From Cellulomonas endophytica (GTDB lineage Bacteria; Actinomycetota; Actinomycetes; Actinomycetales; Cellulomonadaceae): a DNA stretch of 64,000 bases. Positions 1 to 8,154 of this stretch are shown piece after piece; within the stretch, counting starts at the first letter, position 1; every line of letters begins with the position of its first letter. The translations under genes were made by a program, and so were the position numbers. The notes under the pieces are model-generated. The model had not been told where the DNA came from. It saw only the letters and a program-made list of their open reading frames with translations, and ran no database searches. The stretch is taken from the NCBI RefSeq assembly GCF_004123805.1, contig NZ_RWJX01000005.1:49472-113471 (forward strand). Reading direction: 5' to 3'.

Positions 1-1
1 G

Positions 2-304
2 CTGGCCGGGACCGCCTCCGGCGTGAACAACGCGGTGGCGCGCGTGGCCGGGCTGCTCGCCGTGGCGGTGCTGCCGCTGGTGTCCGGGGTCGGCAGCGGG
101 CTGACGGACCCGGCGGTCCTGGCGCCGGCGCACCGGACCGCGATGCTCGTGTGCGCGGGGCTGATGCTGGCCGGCGCGGTGGTCGCCGCGCTCGGGGTGC
201 CGGGGTCGGCGGAGGCCGCGCGCCCGCCGGCGGCGCAGGCCCCCGGGGTCAGCTCAGGAGCGTCGTCACGACGAGGAGCAGGGGGACGGCCAGCAGGGTC
301 GTGA
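2..304 (+). CDS. MFS drug/solute transporter, C-terminal fragment
   Basis: The frame is open from the window edge and stops with TGA at 302-304, so only about the last 100 residues are present. The start of the visible part, LAGTASGVNNAVARVAG, followed by two hydrophobic helices, is typical of the final transmembrane segments of DHA2-type (EmrB/QacA-like) major facilitator transporters. These export drugs or small molecules at the cytoplasmic membrane using the proton gradient. The tail after the last helix is Ala/Pro-rich and runs 56 bases into the end of the convergent carrier gene. The substrate cannot be inferred. The 5' part lies outside the window. Confidence 0.7.
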   Translation: MAGTASGVNNAVARVAGLLAVAVLPLVSGVGSGLTDPAVLAPAHRTAMLVCAGLMLAGAVVAALGVPGSAEAARPPAAQAPGVSSGASSRRGAGGRPAGS

Positions 305-1304
305 GCAGGCCGGCGTCGCGCGCGACGGGCTGGCCGCGGCCGTACTGCACCGCGTAGACGAGCACGTTCTGCGCCGTGGGCAGCGCGGCCATCGCGACGA
401 CCGCCAGCCGCGCGGGCCCCTCCAGCCCGACGAGCGTCGCCAGCCCGGCGGCCACCAGCGGGTGGAGCAGGCGCAGCCCGACGACGAGGGCCAGGTCGGC
501 CCGCGGCGCGCGGTCCCCGGCGACCCGGCGCGCCCCCAGCGACAGGCCGAAGTTCAGCAGCGCCAGCGGTGCGGCCGCCGCCCCGACGAGCGCGAACGGC
601 TCGAGGACGACCTCCGGCAGGCGCCAGGGCAGGGCCGCGAGCACCAGACCGGTGAGCGCGCCGAGGCTGACCGGGTTGCTCAGCGTGCGGCGCAGCACCG
701 CACCCGCGCGGGGACGCGGGGCGCCGGCGGGGGCGTCGGCACCTGCGGCGGCGGCGCCCGGCGTGCTCGTCGCGGTCGCCGTGCCCCTCGCGCCCGTCAC
801 GCCCGTCGTCCGTCCGCCGACGGTCTCGAGGACGGGTGCGGGGCGCCGGCGGTCCGCCCGGGCCTGCGCCTCGTCGAGCACCGCGAAGGACAGGGGCGCC
901 AGGACGAGGAGCTGGAACAGCATCGTCGGGACGACCGCGAGCGGGCTGCCGAGCAGGTAGACGGCCAGCGGCAGGCCGAGGTTCGCGGCGTTGAGGTAGG
1001 ACGCGGACAGCGTGCCGACGACGGTCTCCGCGGCCGGGCGCCGCAGCACGAGCCGCAGCACGAGCGCCCCGGCGAGGGCGACGAGCCCCGTGCTGCCCCA
1101 GGTGGCGACGGTGGCGCGCGACAGCAGCACGTGCAGGTCCGCGTGGGCGACGGTCGTGAGCATGAGGGCCGGCGTCGCGACGGTGAAGACCGCGCGCGAG
1201 AGCACCGCCGGGGCGTGCGGGCCGAGCGTCCCGCGCCGGCCGAGCACCGCCCCGGCGGCGATGACCGCCCCGAGGACGCCGAGGGCCTGGAGGACGGCGC
1301 TCAC
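249..1304 (-). CDS. AEC-family (auxin efflux carrier-like) transporter, copy 1
   Basis: About 351 residues made almost entirely of hydrophobic helices in two halves, with a disordered Ala/Thr/Gly-rich loop of roughly 70 residues in the middle. AEC carriers are membrane permeases of about 300-350 residues that move malate, malonate, auxin-like or other organic acids. The segments ANLGLPLAVYLLG and ALPTAQNVLVYA carry the conserved Asn/Pro motifs of the family. I chose the GTG at 1304 because the Met-Ser-like start SAVLQALG begins the first helix and AGGGG lies upstream. The next gene upstream is a close paralogue in the same direction, so this is a tandem duplication. Substrate unknown. Confidence 0.85.
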   Translation of the reverse strand: MSAVLQALGVLGAVIAAGAVLGRRGTLGPHAPAVLSRAVFTVATPALMLTTVAHADLHVLLSRATVATWGSTGLVALAGALVLRLVLRRPAAETVVGTLSASYLNAANLGLPLAVYLLGSPLAVVPTMLFQLLVLAPLSFAVLDEAQARADRRRPAPVLETVGGRTTGVTGARGTATATSTPGAAAAGADAPAGAPRPRAGAVLRRTLSNPVSLGALTGLVLAALPWRLPEVVLEPFALVGAAAAPLALLNFGLSLGARRVAGDRAPRADLALVVGLRLLHPLVAAGLATLVGLEGPARLAVVAMAALPTAQNVLVYAVQYGRGQPVARDAGLLTTLLAVPLLLVVTTLLS

Positions 1305-1486
1305 GGGGTCGCCCCTGCGACGCGTCCGCCCCGGCTCGCCGCCGCTCTCCCTCTGCCCACCGGGCGACCTTCGCGCTCCCGGACCCCGCGGTCCCGGGAC
1401 GTGGGTCCCTGGCCGACGGTCGCGCCCGGCGCGGCTCGGACCCCGTCCGGGTGAACCCTCCCGACGGCGCGCCGCCGGGGCGCGGC

Positions 1487-2434
1487 TCAGCCCAGGACGG
1501 CCGCCACGACGAGGAGCACGGGGACGGCCAGGACCGTCGTGACGAGCCCGGCGTCGCGCGCGAGGGGCTGGCCCCGCCCGTACTGCAGCGCGTAGACGAG
1601 GACGTTCTGCGCCGTGGGCAGCGCCGCCATCGCCACGACCGCGAGGGTCTCGCCGTCGTCCAGCCCGACGAGCCGCGCCAGACCCGCCGCGAGGAGCGGG
1701 TGGACCACGGACCGCAGCACGACGACGAGGGCGAGGTCCGCCCGTGGCGTCCCGGCGCCCGTGCCGCGGGGCGCGCCGAGCGAGAGGCCGAAGGTCAGCA
1801 GCGCGACCGGCGCCGCGGCCTGCCCCACCAGCGCGAACGGCGCGTAGACCGTCTCGGGCAGGTCCCAGGGCAGGGCGGCGAGCACGAGGCCGACGAGCGT
1901 GGCGACGATGATCGGGTTGCTGAACGTGCGCCGCACGAGCGCCCGCGGCCCGGACGGCGGCCGCACCCCGCCGGCCGCCGCGGCGCCCCGGGCCCGGTGG
2001 GCGTCGAGCACGGCGAAACCCACGGGCGCGAGCACGAGGAGCTGGAACAGCAGGGTCGGCACCACCGCGAGCGGCGTCCCCAGCAGGTACACCGCCAGGG
2101 GCAGGCCGAGGTTGCCCGCGTTGACGTACGAGGCGGCCAGCGTGCCGACCGTGACGTCGGCGGCGTCCCGGCGCAGGGCGAGCCGGAGCACGAGCGCCGC
2201 GACGACCGCGACGAGCGCGGTGCTGCCCCAGACGACGACGGCCGAGCGCGAGACGAGGGCGGCGAGGTCGGCGTGGGCGACGGTGGTGACCATGAGGCAC
2301 GGGGTGGCGACGGTGAAGACCGTCCGCGCCAGCACCGGTGCCGCGTGCTCCCCCAGCACGCCGAGGCGGGCCACGAGGGCGCCGAGCGCGATGACCGCCC
2401 CGATCGTGCCGAGCGCCGCGAGGACGGCCCCCAC
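1487..2434 (-). CDS. AEC-family (auxin efflux carrier-like) transporter, copy 2
   Basis: A 315-residue polytopic membrane protein, clearly paralogous to the carrier at 249-1304. The two share stretches such as PLAVYLLGTPLAVVPTLLFQ (one or two substitutions) and the C-terminal PTAQNVLVYA..YGRGQP..ARDAGL block. The family exports or imports organic acids. The central cytoplasmic loop here is much shorter than in copy 1, so the two may differ in regulation more than in substrate pathway. The GTG start at 2434 begins directly with the first helix and has only a weak ribosome binding site. A 182-bp spacer separates the two copies. They may be co-transcribed. Confidence 0.87.
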   Translation of the reverse strand: MGAVLAALGTIGAVIALGALVARLGVLGEHAAPVLARTVFTVATPCLMVTTVAHADLAALVSRSAVVVWGSTALVAVVAALVLRLALRRDAADVTVGTLAASYVNAGNLGLPLAVYLLGTPLAVVPTLLFQLLVLAPVGFAVLDAHRARGAAAAGGVRPPSGPRALVRRTFSNPIIVATLVGLVLAALPWDLPETVYAPFALVGQAAAPVALLTFGLSLGAPRGTGAGTPRADLALVVVLRSVVHPLLAAGLARLVGLDDGETLAVVAMAALPTAQNVLVYALQYGRGQPLARDAGLVTTVLAVPVLLVVAAVLG

Positions 2435-2526
2435 TCAGCCGCCCGCCGTCCGCACGCGCCGATCCTGCCACGCCCCGTGCGGCGGCCGGCGCCCCGCGCG
2501 CACGGGGCCCGGCCGGGCGGGCGCCG

Positions 2527-2895
2527 TCAGTCCTGCGGCCGGACCAGGCAGAACGGGTGGCCGGCGGGGTCGAGGTAGACGCGGAAGGTCGGCGTCGTCG
2601 AGCCGGTCGCCGTCGCACCGATGGCCAGCACCGCGGCCTCGCCGGCGTCCAGGTCCGCCACCTTCACGTCGAGGTGGACCTGCTGCGGCACGTCCTGGCC
2701 CGGCCACGCCGGTGGCCGGTACCCGTCGACCCGCTGGAAGGTAAGCAGGGGCCGGTGACCCTCGACCGGGGGCACCACCTCGGCCCAGTCCTCGCCGAAG
2801 CGCACGATCTCGCCGCCGACGAGCTCGGCGTAGAAGCGGGCCAGGGCGCGCGGGTCGGGGCAGTCGAGCACCACACCCTCGAGGGAGCCGATCAC
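2527..2895 (-). CDS. VOC-family (glyoxalase/bleomycin-resistance fold) protein
   Basis: A 122-residue protein with two beta-alpha-beta-beta-beta repeats. The N-terminal VVLDCPDPRALARFYAELVGG and the C-terminal FRVYLDPAGHPFCLV are the two signature strands of the vicinal-oxygen-chelate fold. Such small actinobacterial proteins bind a metal or a small ligand and act as dioxygenases, isomerases or drug-binding proteins; the sequence does not tell which. The GTG at 2895 is preferred over longer upstream starts because the domain begins immediately after it and the upstream frame is Pro/Arg-rich non-coding translation. It stands alone between the AEC pair and the alpha-glucoside operon. Confidence 0.8.
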   Translation of the reverse strand: MIGSLEGVVLDCPDPRALARFYAELVGGEIVRFGEDWAEVVPPVEGHRPLLTFQRVDGYRPPAWPGQDVPQQVHLDVKVADLDAGEAAVLAIGATATGSTTPTFRVYLDPAGHPFCLVRPQD

Positions 2896-2988
2896 GGGCC
2901 CCAGGCTAGGACGCCGGCGGCGACGACGACAGCAACGCCCCGCCCCGGTCGCCCCAGGACACCCGTTCCCCCATGCCACCCGTTCCCG

Positions 2989-3072
2989 GAAGGGATGCTG
3001 CAGCGGCGGGACGGCATCCCGTGCGCCGGGCCCGCTCGGCGGCGTGGCGCCCGGCCACGGCAGCATCCCTTC
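2989..3072. repeat. 13-bp perfect inverted repeat around a 58-bp spacer
   Basis: The arm GAAGGGATGCTGC at 2989-3001 is perfectly complementary to GCAGCATCCCTTC at 3060-3072. The spacer contains a third related block, GGCATCCC. It lies in the 231-bp gap between the end of the GH13 gene and the VOC gene start. It could be a distant stem of a terminator region or a protein-binding repeat. No clear short-loop hairpin is seen. Confidence 0.4.
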
Positions 3073-3126
3073 ACGGGGAGTGCCGGGGACGGGGCCCTCG
3101 CCCCTCCCCGGCCCCCGCCGGTCCCG

Positions 3127-4992
3127 TCAGCCGCGTCGGCGCAGGACGCGCGCCTCCCACGGGCGCAGGGCCAGCGCCCCGGCCGCGAGCGCCGCCTCCA
3201 CGTCCGGGGACGGGTCCTCGTCGGGCCAGTAGGTCCCGCTGAGCTCCTCGGCCCCCGCCCACGCGGCGGCGTCGGGCACCGCGGCACGCGCCGGCCCGCC
3301 CGAGACGTTGCACACGACGAGCAGCGTCTCGTCGCCGAGCCGGCGCGTGAACGCGTAGACCGTCTCGTCGTCGGGCAGGAGCATCGTGAAGTCGCCGAGG
3401 GCGACGACCGCCCTCTCGTGCCGCAGCGCGATGAGCCGGCGGTGGTGGTGGAACACGGACCGCTCGTCCGCGCGGGCCGCCGCGGCGTTGACCGTGGTGT
3501 GGTTCGGGTTCACGGCGATCCAGGGCGTGCCGGTGGTGAAGCCGGCGTGCTCGGAGTCGTCCCACTGCACGGGGGTGCGGGCGTTGTCCCGGCCCATGGC
3601 GCGCAGCCCGGCCAGCACCTCGGCCTCGTCGGCCCCGGCCGCCAGCGCCTCCGCGTGGAAGTTCAGCGACTCGATGTCGCGGAAGTCCCCGATGCCGGCG
3701 AAGGGCGCGTTCGTCATCCCGAGCTCCTCGCCCTGGTAGACGTACGGCGTCCCCCGGTGCAGGTGGAGCAGGGTGGCCAGGCAGCAGGCCGAGCGGACGC
3801 GGTGCGCGTCGGAGTCGTCGCCGAAGCGGGACACCACCCGCGGCTGGTCGTGGTTGTCCCAGTAGAGGCTGTTCCAGCCGACCTCGGCCAGGCCCGCCTG
3901 CCAGCGCCCGAACGACGCCTTGAGGTCGGTGAGCCGCAGGGGCCGGACGTCGAACTTGCCGCCCGGGCCGTGGTCGAGCCCGACGTGCTCGAACTGGAAG
4001 ACCATGTCGACCTCGGCACGCGCCGGGTCGGTGAACAGGCGCGCGTCCTCGACCGTCACGCCGGGCATCTCCCCCACCGTGAGGAGCTCGGCGTCCCGGC
4101 CGGCGAACACCTCGCGGTGCATCTCGGCGAGGAGCTCGTGGATGCGCGGCCCGCACGTGTACTCCGCGGACCCGTCGCCGAGCGGTCCCCCGGCGATCGG
4201 CGGCCCGTCCGCGAGCGACCCGTCGGCACCGACGTGCTTGGAGATGAGGTTGATGACGTCCATGCGGAAGCCGTCGACCCCGCGGTCGAGCCACCACCGC
4301 ATCATGTCGTAGACCGCCTCGCGGACCTCCGGGTTCTCCCAGTTGAGGTCCGGCTGCTTGCGGCTGAACAGGTGCAGGTAGTACTCGCCCGACGCCGGGT
4401 CGAGCTCCCATGCCGGGCCGGAGAAGAACGAGCGCCAGTTCGTCGGCTCCGCCCCGGGGTCCCCCGGGGCCATGCCGTCGCGCGGCGGGCGCCACCAGTA
4501 CCAGTCCCGCTTCGGGCTGTCCGGCGAGGACGCGCTCTCCACGAACCACGCGTGCTCGTCGGAGGTGTGGTTGACGACGAGGTCCATGACGAGCTTCATG
4601 CCGCGCGCGTGCAGGTCGCCGATGAGCGCGTCGAGCTCGGCGAGGGTGCCGAACGCGGGGTCGACGTCGCGGTAGTCGCTGATGTCGTAGCCGTTGTCGT
4701 CCTGCGGCGTCCGGTACACCGGCGAGAGCCACACGACGTCGACGCCGAGCGCCTCGAGGTGGTCCAGGTGCGCGCGGATGCCGCCGAGGTCGCCCAGGCC
4801 GTCGCCGTCGGAGTCGGCGAAGGACCGTGGGTAGACCTGGTACACCGTGGCGCGGGTCCACCAGGCGGGGGCGCTGCCGGCCCCGCCCGAGCCCCCCGCC
4901 GCGGCGGCGCCCGCCGCGACGGGGGTGCTGCCGCTCGTCGTGCTCGTGGTGCTCGTCGTGCTCGTCGTGCTCGGGGTCACGGGCGTCCTCAC
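3127..4992 (-). CDS. GH13 alpha-glucosidase / oligo-1,6-glucosidase
   Basis: A 621-residue cytoplasmic glycoside hydrolase, GH13 oligo-1,6-glucosidase/alpha-glucosidase group. The (beta/alpha)8 barrel starts at about residue 48 (TVYQVYPRSFADSDGDG). The catalytic triad is visible: nucleophile Asp245 in GFRMDVIN, acid/base Glu308 in LLTVGEMPG, and Asp382 in WDNHDQPR. The family removes alpha-linked glucose from isomaltose, sucrose, melezitose or similar sugars. The GTG at 4992 overlaps the stop of the permease gene as GTGA, so translation is probably coupled. The first 40 residues are an unusual low-complexity Ser/Thr then Ala/Gly linker encoded by 9-base repeats. As last gene of the operon it would cleave sugars brought in by the transporter after GH36 has acted. 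Confidence 0.9.
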   Translation of the reverse strand: MRTPVTPSTTSTTSTTSTTSGSTPVAAGAAAAGGSGGAGSAPAWWTRATVYQVYPRSFADSDGDGLGDLGGIRAHLDHLEALGVDVVWLSPVYRTPQDDNGYDISDYRDVDPAFGTLAELDALIGDLHARGMKLVMDLVVNHTSDEHAWFVESASSPDSPKRDWYWWRPPRDGMAPGDPGAEPTNWRSFFSGPAWELDPASGEYYLHLFSRKQPDLNWENPEVREAVYDMMRWWLDRGVDGFRMDVINLISKHVGADGSLADGPPIAGGPLGDGSAEYTCGPRIHELLAEMHREVFAGRDAELLTVGEMPGVTVEDARLFTDPARAEVDMVFQFEHVGLDHGPGGKFDVRPLRLTDLKASFGRWQAGLAEVGWNSLYWDNHDQPRVVSRFGDDSDAHRVRSACCLATLLHLHRGTPYVYQGEELGMTNAPFAGIGDFRDIESLNFHAEALAAGADEAEVLAGLRAMGRDNARTPVQWDDSEHAGFTTGTPWIAVNPNHTTVNAAAARADERSVFHHHRRLIALRHERAVVALGDFTMLLPDDETVYAFTRRLGDETLLVVCNVSGGPARAAVPDAAAWAGAEELSGTYWPDEDPSPDVEAALAAGALALRPWEARVLRRRG

Positions 4993-5921
4993 TTCACGGA
5001 CCCGCGCGTCACCCCGGAGATGACCCAGCGCTGCGCGACCGCGTAGACCACGAGCAGGGGGAGCATCGCCATGAGGTAGGACGCGAAGGCGACCGGGTAG
5101 TTCTGGCTGAACTGGCTCTGGAACACGTACTGCTGCAGGGGCAGCGTCGCCGCCCCCGGGTCGGAGACGATCACGAGCGGGAGCAGGAAGTCGTTCCACG
5201 CCCACACGCAGGTGATGATGCCGACGGTGGCGTTCATGGGCGACAGCAGCGGGAAGATGATCCGCCAGAAGACCGTCCAGGTGGACGCCCCGTCCATGCG
5301 CGCGGCCTCCTCCAGCTCGATGGGGATCGAGCGGATGTAGGCGACGTAGACGAAGACGTTGAAGCTCAGCCCGTAGACCGTGTACAGCAGGATGAGGCCG
5401 ACCTGGTTGTCCAGGCCGAGGATCGCCGTCTGCTTCGCGATGGGCAGCATGAGGATCGGGAAGGGCACGAACAGCGCCGAGATGAAGTAGAAGAACAGCG
5501 CCTTGTAGCCCCGCCGGTGCATGTTCCGGGAGATGGCGTAGGCGACCATGGAGTTCGTCAGCAGCGTCAGGACGAGGGTGCCCGCGGTGATGACGGCCGA
5601 GTTCAGCGCCGCCCGCGGGAAGTCCGTCAGCCGCCACGCGTCGGAGAAGTTGGCCCAGCGGATCTCCGTCGGCAGGCCGAAGCCCGTGCCGCCGAGCTGC
5701 GCGGGCGTCTTCAGGGCCGTGACCACCGCGAAGTACAGCGGCACGAACACGGTGAGCGCGAGCACGACGAGGAGCGCCGTGAGCCACGGGTTCGCGGGGC
5801 CGGCGTCCTCGCCCTCGCGGGGGCGGCGGCGCAGCAGGGAGCGGCGCGGCCCGTCGGTGCCCTCGGGCGGCAGCCCGGCGCCGGGACGGGGTCCTGCCCC
5901 GCCGATGGTCTGGGTGCTCAT
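4989..5921 (-). CDS. Carbohydrate ABC transporter permease (MalG-type)
   Basis: A 310-residue inner-membrane subunit of a CUT1 sugar importer. After a 45-residue polar N-terminus there are six predicted helices. The cytoplasmic EAA loop is seen as IELEEAARMDGASTWTVFWR. The C-terminus ends in RWVISGVTRGSVK, common to MalG-type proteins. It pairs with the MalF-type permease upstream: its ATG at 5921 overlaps that gene's stop as ATGA. No ATPase gene is present in the operon; in actinomycetes a shared MsiK-type ATPase encoded elsewhere usually energises such transporters. Confidence 0.92.
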   Translation of the reverse strand: MSTQTIGGAGPRPGAGLPPEGTDGPRRSLLRRRPREGEDAGPANPWLTALLVVLALTVFVPLYFAVVTALKTPAQLGGTGFGLPTEIRWANFSDAWRLTDFPRAALNSAVITAGTLVLTLLTNSMVAYAISRNMHRRGYKALFFYFISALFVPFPILMLPIAKQTAILGLDNQVGLILLYTVYGLSFNVFVYVAYIRSIPIELEEAARMDGASTWTVFWRIIFPLLSPMNATVGIITCVWAWNDFLLPLVIVSDPGAATLPLQQYVFQSQFSQNYPVAFASYLMAMLPLLVVYAVAQRWVISGVTRGSVK

Positions 5922-6874
5922 GCCTGCTCCTCCCGGCCCTGCAGCACGCGCAGCTGGAACACGGCGAACGCGATGATGACGATCATGAAGAGGACGGCGT
6001 TGGCCAGCTGGTAGCCGTACTCGCCGCCCTGGAAGCCGCCGCGGTAGATGAGCACGCCGACGGACTCCGTCGCGGTGCCCGGCCCGCCGGCCGTGAGGGC
6101 GAAGATGTGGTCGAAGACCTGCAGGAAGCCCTTGAGCGAGAGCACCATGTTGATGGTGAAGAACCCGAAGATCATCGGGAACGTGATGGACCGGAACCGC
6201 CGGGCGGCGCTGGCGCCGTCGAGCGAGGCGGCCTCGTAGAGCTCGGCCGGCACCGTCTGCAGGCCCGCGAGGTAGAGCACGATGCTGAAGGCCGTGCTCT
6301 GCCAGACGGCGAGGACGACGATCGCCACCCACGCCCAGCTCTCGTCCGCGAGGATCGAGGTGGTGAGGGCCTCGACGCCGAGCGCCTCCGCCATCGCCGG
6401 GATGGAGAACGTGAACAGGTACTGGAAGACGTACCCGACGACGAGGATCGCCAGCACGTAGGGGATGAAGTAGACCGCGCGCAGCGTGGTGCGGAACTTG
6501 ATCTTCCCGTTGAGCCCCACCGCGATCGCGAGGGCGAGGACGTTCGTGAGGATCGTCGCCACGACCGCGAACTGCGCCGTGAACAGGTAGGCGTGACCGA
6601 TGCGCGGGTCCGTGAACAGGGCGGTGTAGTTCGACAGCCCCACGAAGCCCCACTCGCCGTAGCCGGGCGAGTCGGTGAAGCTGAAGAAGACGCCCTGGAG
6701 CACCGGGAAGGTGTGGAAGGCGAAGAACAGGAGGAATGCCGGCAGCACCATCCACAGGTAGGCGCGCGAGCCGCGCCCCCGCGTCCCCCGGCCGGAGGGC
6801 GGCGCACCCGCCCCGCCGCGCGAGCGGTCGGGGGTCTGCCCCACCGCGGTCGACCCGCCTGTCGTCGTGCTCAT
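5918..6874 (-). CDS. Carbohydrate ABC transporter permease (MalF-type)
   Basis: A 318-residue membrane subunit of the same CUT1 importer, with six helices after a Gly/Arg-rich N-terminus of about 38 residues. The EAA motif reads ELYEAASLDGASAARRF, followed by the FPMIFGFF helix. Helix one (YLWMVLPAFLLFFAFHTFPV) and the FSFTDSPGYGEWGFVGLSNY segment are family hallmarks. Start ATG at 6874 overlaps the end of the binding-protein gene (ATGA). It would form the translocation pore together with the downstream MalG-type permease. Confidence 0.92.
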   Translation of the reverse strand: MSTTTGGSTAVGQTPDRSRGGAGAPPSGRGTRGRGSRAYLWMVLPAFLLFFAFHTFPVLQGVFFSFTDSPGYGEWGFVGLSNYTALFTDPRIGHAYLFTAQFAVVATILTNVLALAIAVGLNGKIKFRTTLRAVYFIPYVLAILVVGYVFQYLFTFSIPAMAEALGVEALTTSILADESWAWVAIVVLAVWQSTAFSIVLYLAGLQTVPAELYEAASLDGASAARRFRSITFPMIFGFFTINMVLSLKGFLQVFDHIFALTAGGPGTATESVGVLIYRGGFQGGEYGYQLANAVLFMIVIIAFAVFQLRVLQGREEQA

Positions 6875-8154
6875 GACTGCACCGCCCCGAGTCCCCAGGT
6901 GCGTCGCTGCGCGACGCGGTCCCAGCTGCTGTCGAGCCCGTCGAGCGCCGCCTCGAGGTCGCCGTCCAGCAGGTACTGCTGGAGGACGTTCGGGAGCGGG
7001 ATCGCGGGGATGAACTGGTGGTCCGTGAAGCCCTGGATCCGCCCGGAGTCGATGTACTCCTGGACGCCCTCCAGGGCGGGGTCGGGGTTGCTCGCGCCGG
7101 CGATCGCCGGGACGGCGACCTGGTCCTCCGAGTACTCCTGCACCACGTCGGGCTGGAGGAGGAACTCGACGAACCGCTGCGCCTCCTCCGGGTGCGGCGC
7201 GTCGGCACCGGTGGTGACGAGGACGTCCACGCCCGACACGAGCGTGGTGCGCCCCGGGTCGTCCGTCGCCGGGAACGCGAAGGACCCGACGGTGAAGGCC
7301 GGCTCGAAGGAGCGGATCTGCGGCACGGCGTAGGAGCCGAGCAGGAGCATCGCCGACTCGCCCTCGGCGAAGGCACGGGTGCCGTCCTGGTAGCCGACGA
7401 CGCCGGCGTTCGGCTGCGTGAACCCGTACAGCGTCGCCAGCTTCTCCAGCGGCTGCCGCCAGCCCTCCGCGAAGGTCGTCTCCCCCGCGAACCGCTGCTC
7501 GAAGAAGTCCTCCGGCGCGTCCTGGGCGGTGAGCGGCGCGAGCGGGGACTGCGCGGTCCACGCGTCGCCGAGCATCCCGTAGAACGGGGTGATGCCGGCG
7601 GCCTGGAACGTCTCGGCGGCCGCGACGAGCTCCTCCCACGTGGTCGGCACCTCGACGCCCTGGGCCTCGAAGAGCTCCACGTTGTAGAGCACCCCGGAGG
7701 CGTTGGCGGCGAAGGGGATGCCGTTGACGGCGCCGGGCGTGCTCTGGCCGAGCGCCTGGACGACCTCGACGTACGCCGGGTTGATGCTCATCAGCAGCGG
7801 GTCCTCGGAGAAGTCCGTGAAGATCCCGGCCGAGGCGAGCTCGCCGAAGGTGCCGTTGCCGTTGAGCGTCAGCACGTCGGGGACGTCGTCCTTGACCAGC
7901 CGCGTCCGCAGCGCCGTCTCCGGGTCGGGGACGTTCTGCACGACGACGCGGATGTCGGGGTTCTCCGCCTCGAACTGCGCCGCCAGGTCCTCGAAGTAGG
8001 TGACGGCCTCGGACTTGAACTGGAAGAACGTGATCTCGGTGCGGCCGCCGCCGGAGCCGGCGCAGCCGGCCAGGGCGACGAGCGCGGTCGCGAGGAGCGC
8101 ACCGGCGGCGGCACGTCCTCGTCGTCGGGGTGGGCGGGTGGGTGGGCGGTTCAC
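6871..8154 (-). CDS. Extracellular sugar-binding lipoprotein of the CUT1 importer
   Basis: A 427-residue lipoprotein of the family-1 sugar-binding type. A basic N-terminus, a hydrophobic stretch and the lipobox LAGC at about residues 27-30 mark Sec export and lipid anchoring. The mature part begins with ITFFQFKSEAVTYFEDLAAQ, as in CUT1 binding proteins. It captures oligosaccharide outside the membrane and delivers it to the two permeases downstream. GTG at 8154 overlaps the stop of the GH36 gene as GTGA. Neighbouring GH36 and GH13 enzymes suggest an alpha-galactoside ligand such as raffinose or melibiose; that is inference from context. Confidence 0.9.
   Translation of the reverse strand: MNRPPTRPPRRRGRAAAGALLATALVALAGCAGSGGGRTEITFFQFKSEAVTYFEDLAAQFEAENPDIRVVVQNVPDPETALRTRLVKDDVPDVLTLNGNGTFGELASAGIFTDFSEDPLLMSINPAYVEVVQALGQSTPGAVNGIPFAANASGVLYNVELFEAQGVEVPTTWEELVAAAETFQAAGITPFYGMLGDAWTAQSPLAPLTAQDAPEDFFEQRFAGETTFAEGWRQPLEKLATLYGFTQPNAGVVGYQDGTRAFAEGESAMLLLGSYAVPQIRSFEPAFTVGSFAFPATDDPGRTTLVSGVDVLVTTGADAPHPEEAQRFVEFLLQPDVVQEYSEDQVAVPAIAGASNPDPALEGVQEYIDSGRIQGFTDHQFIPAIPLPNVLQQYLLDGDLEAALDGLDSSWDRVAQRRTWGLGAVQS

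Noticed and set aside
2557..5046. 829-residue open frame on the plus strand opposite the VOC and GH13 genes
   Set aside because: It is antisense to well-supported genes, is Arg/Val/Gly-rich without any domain, and arises because stop codons are rare in 75% GC DNA.
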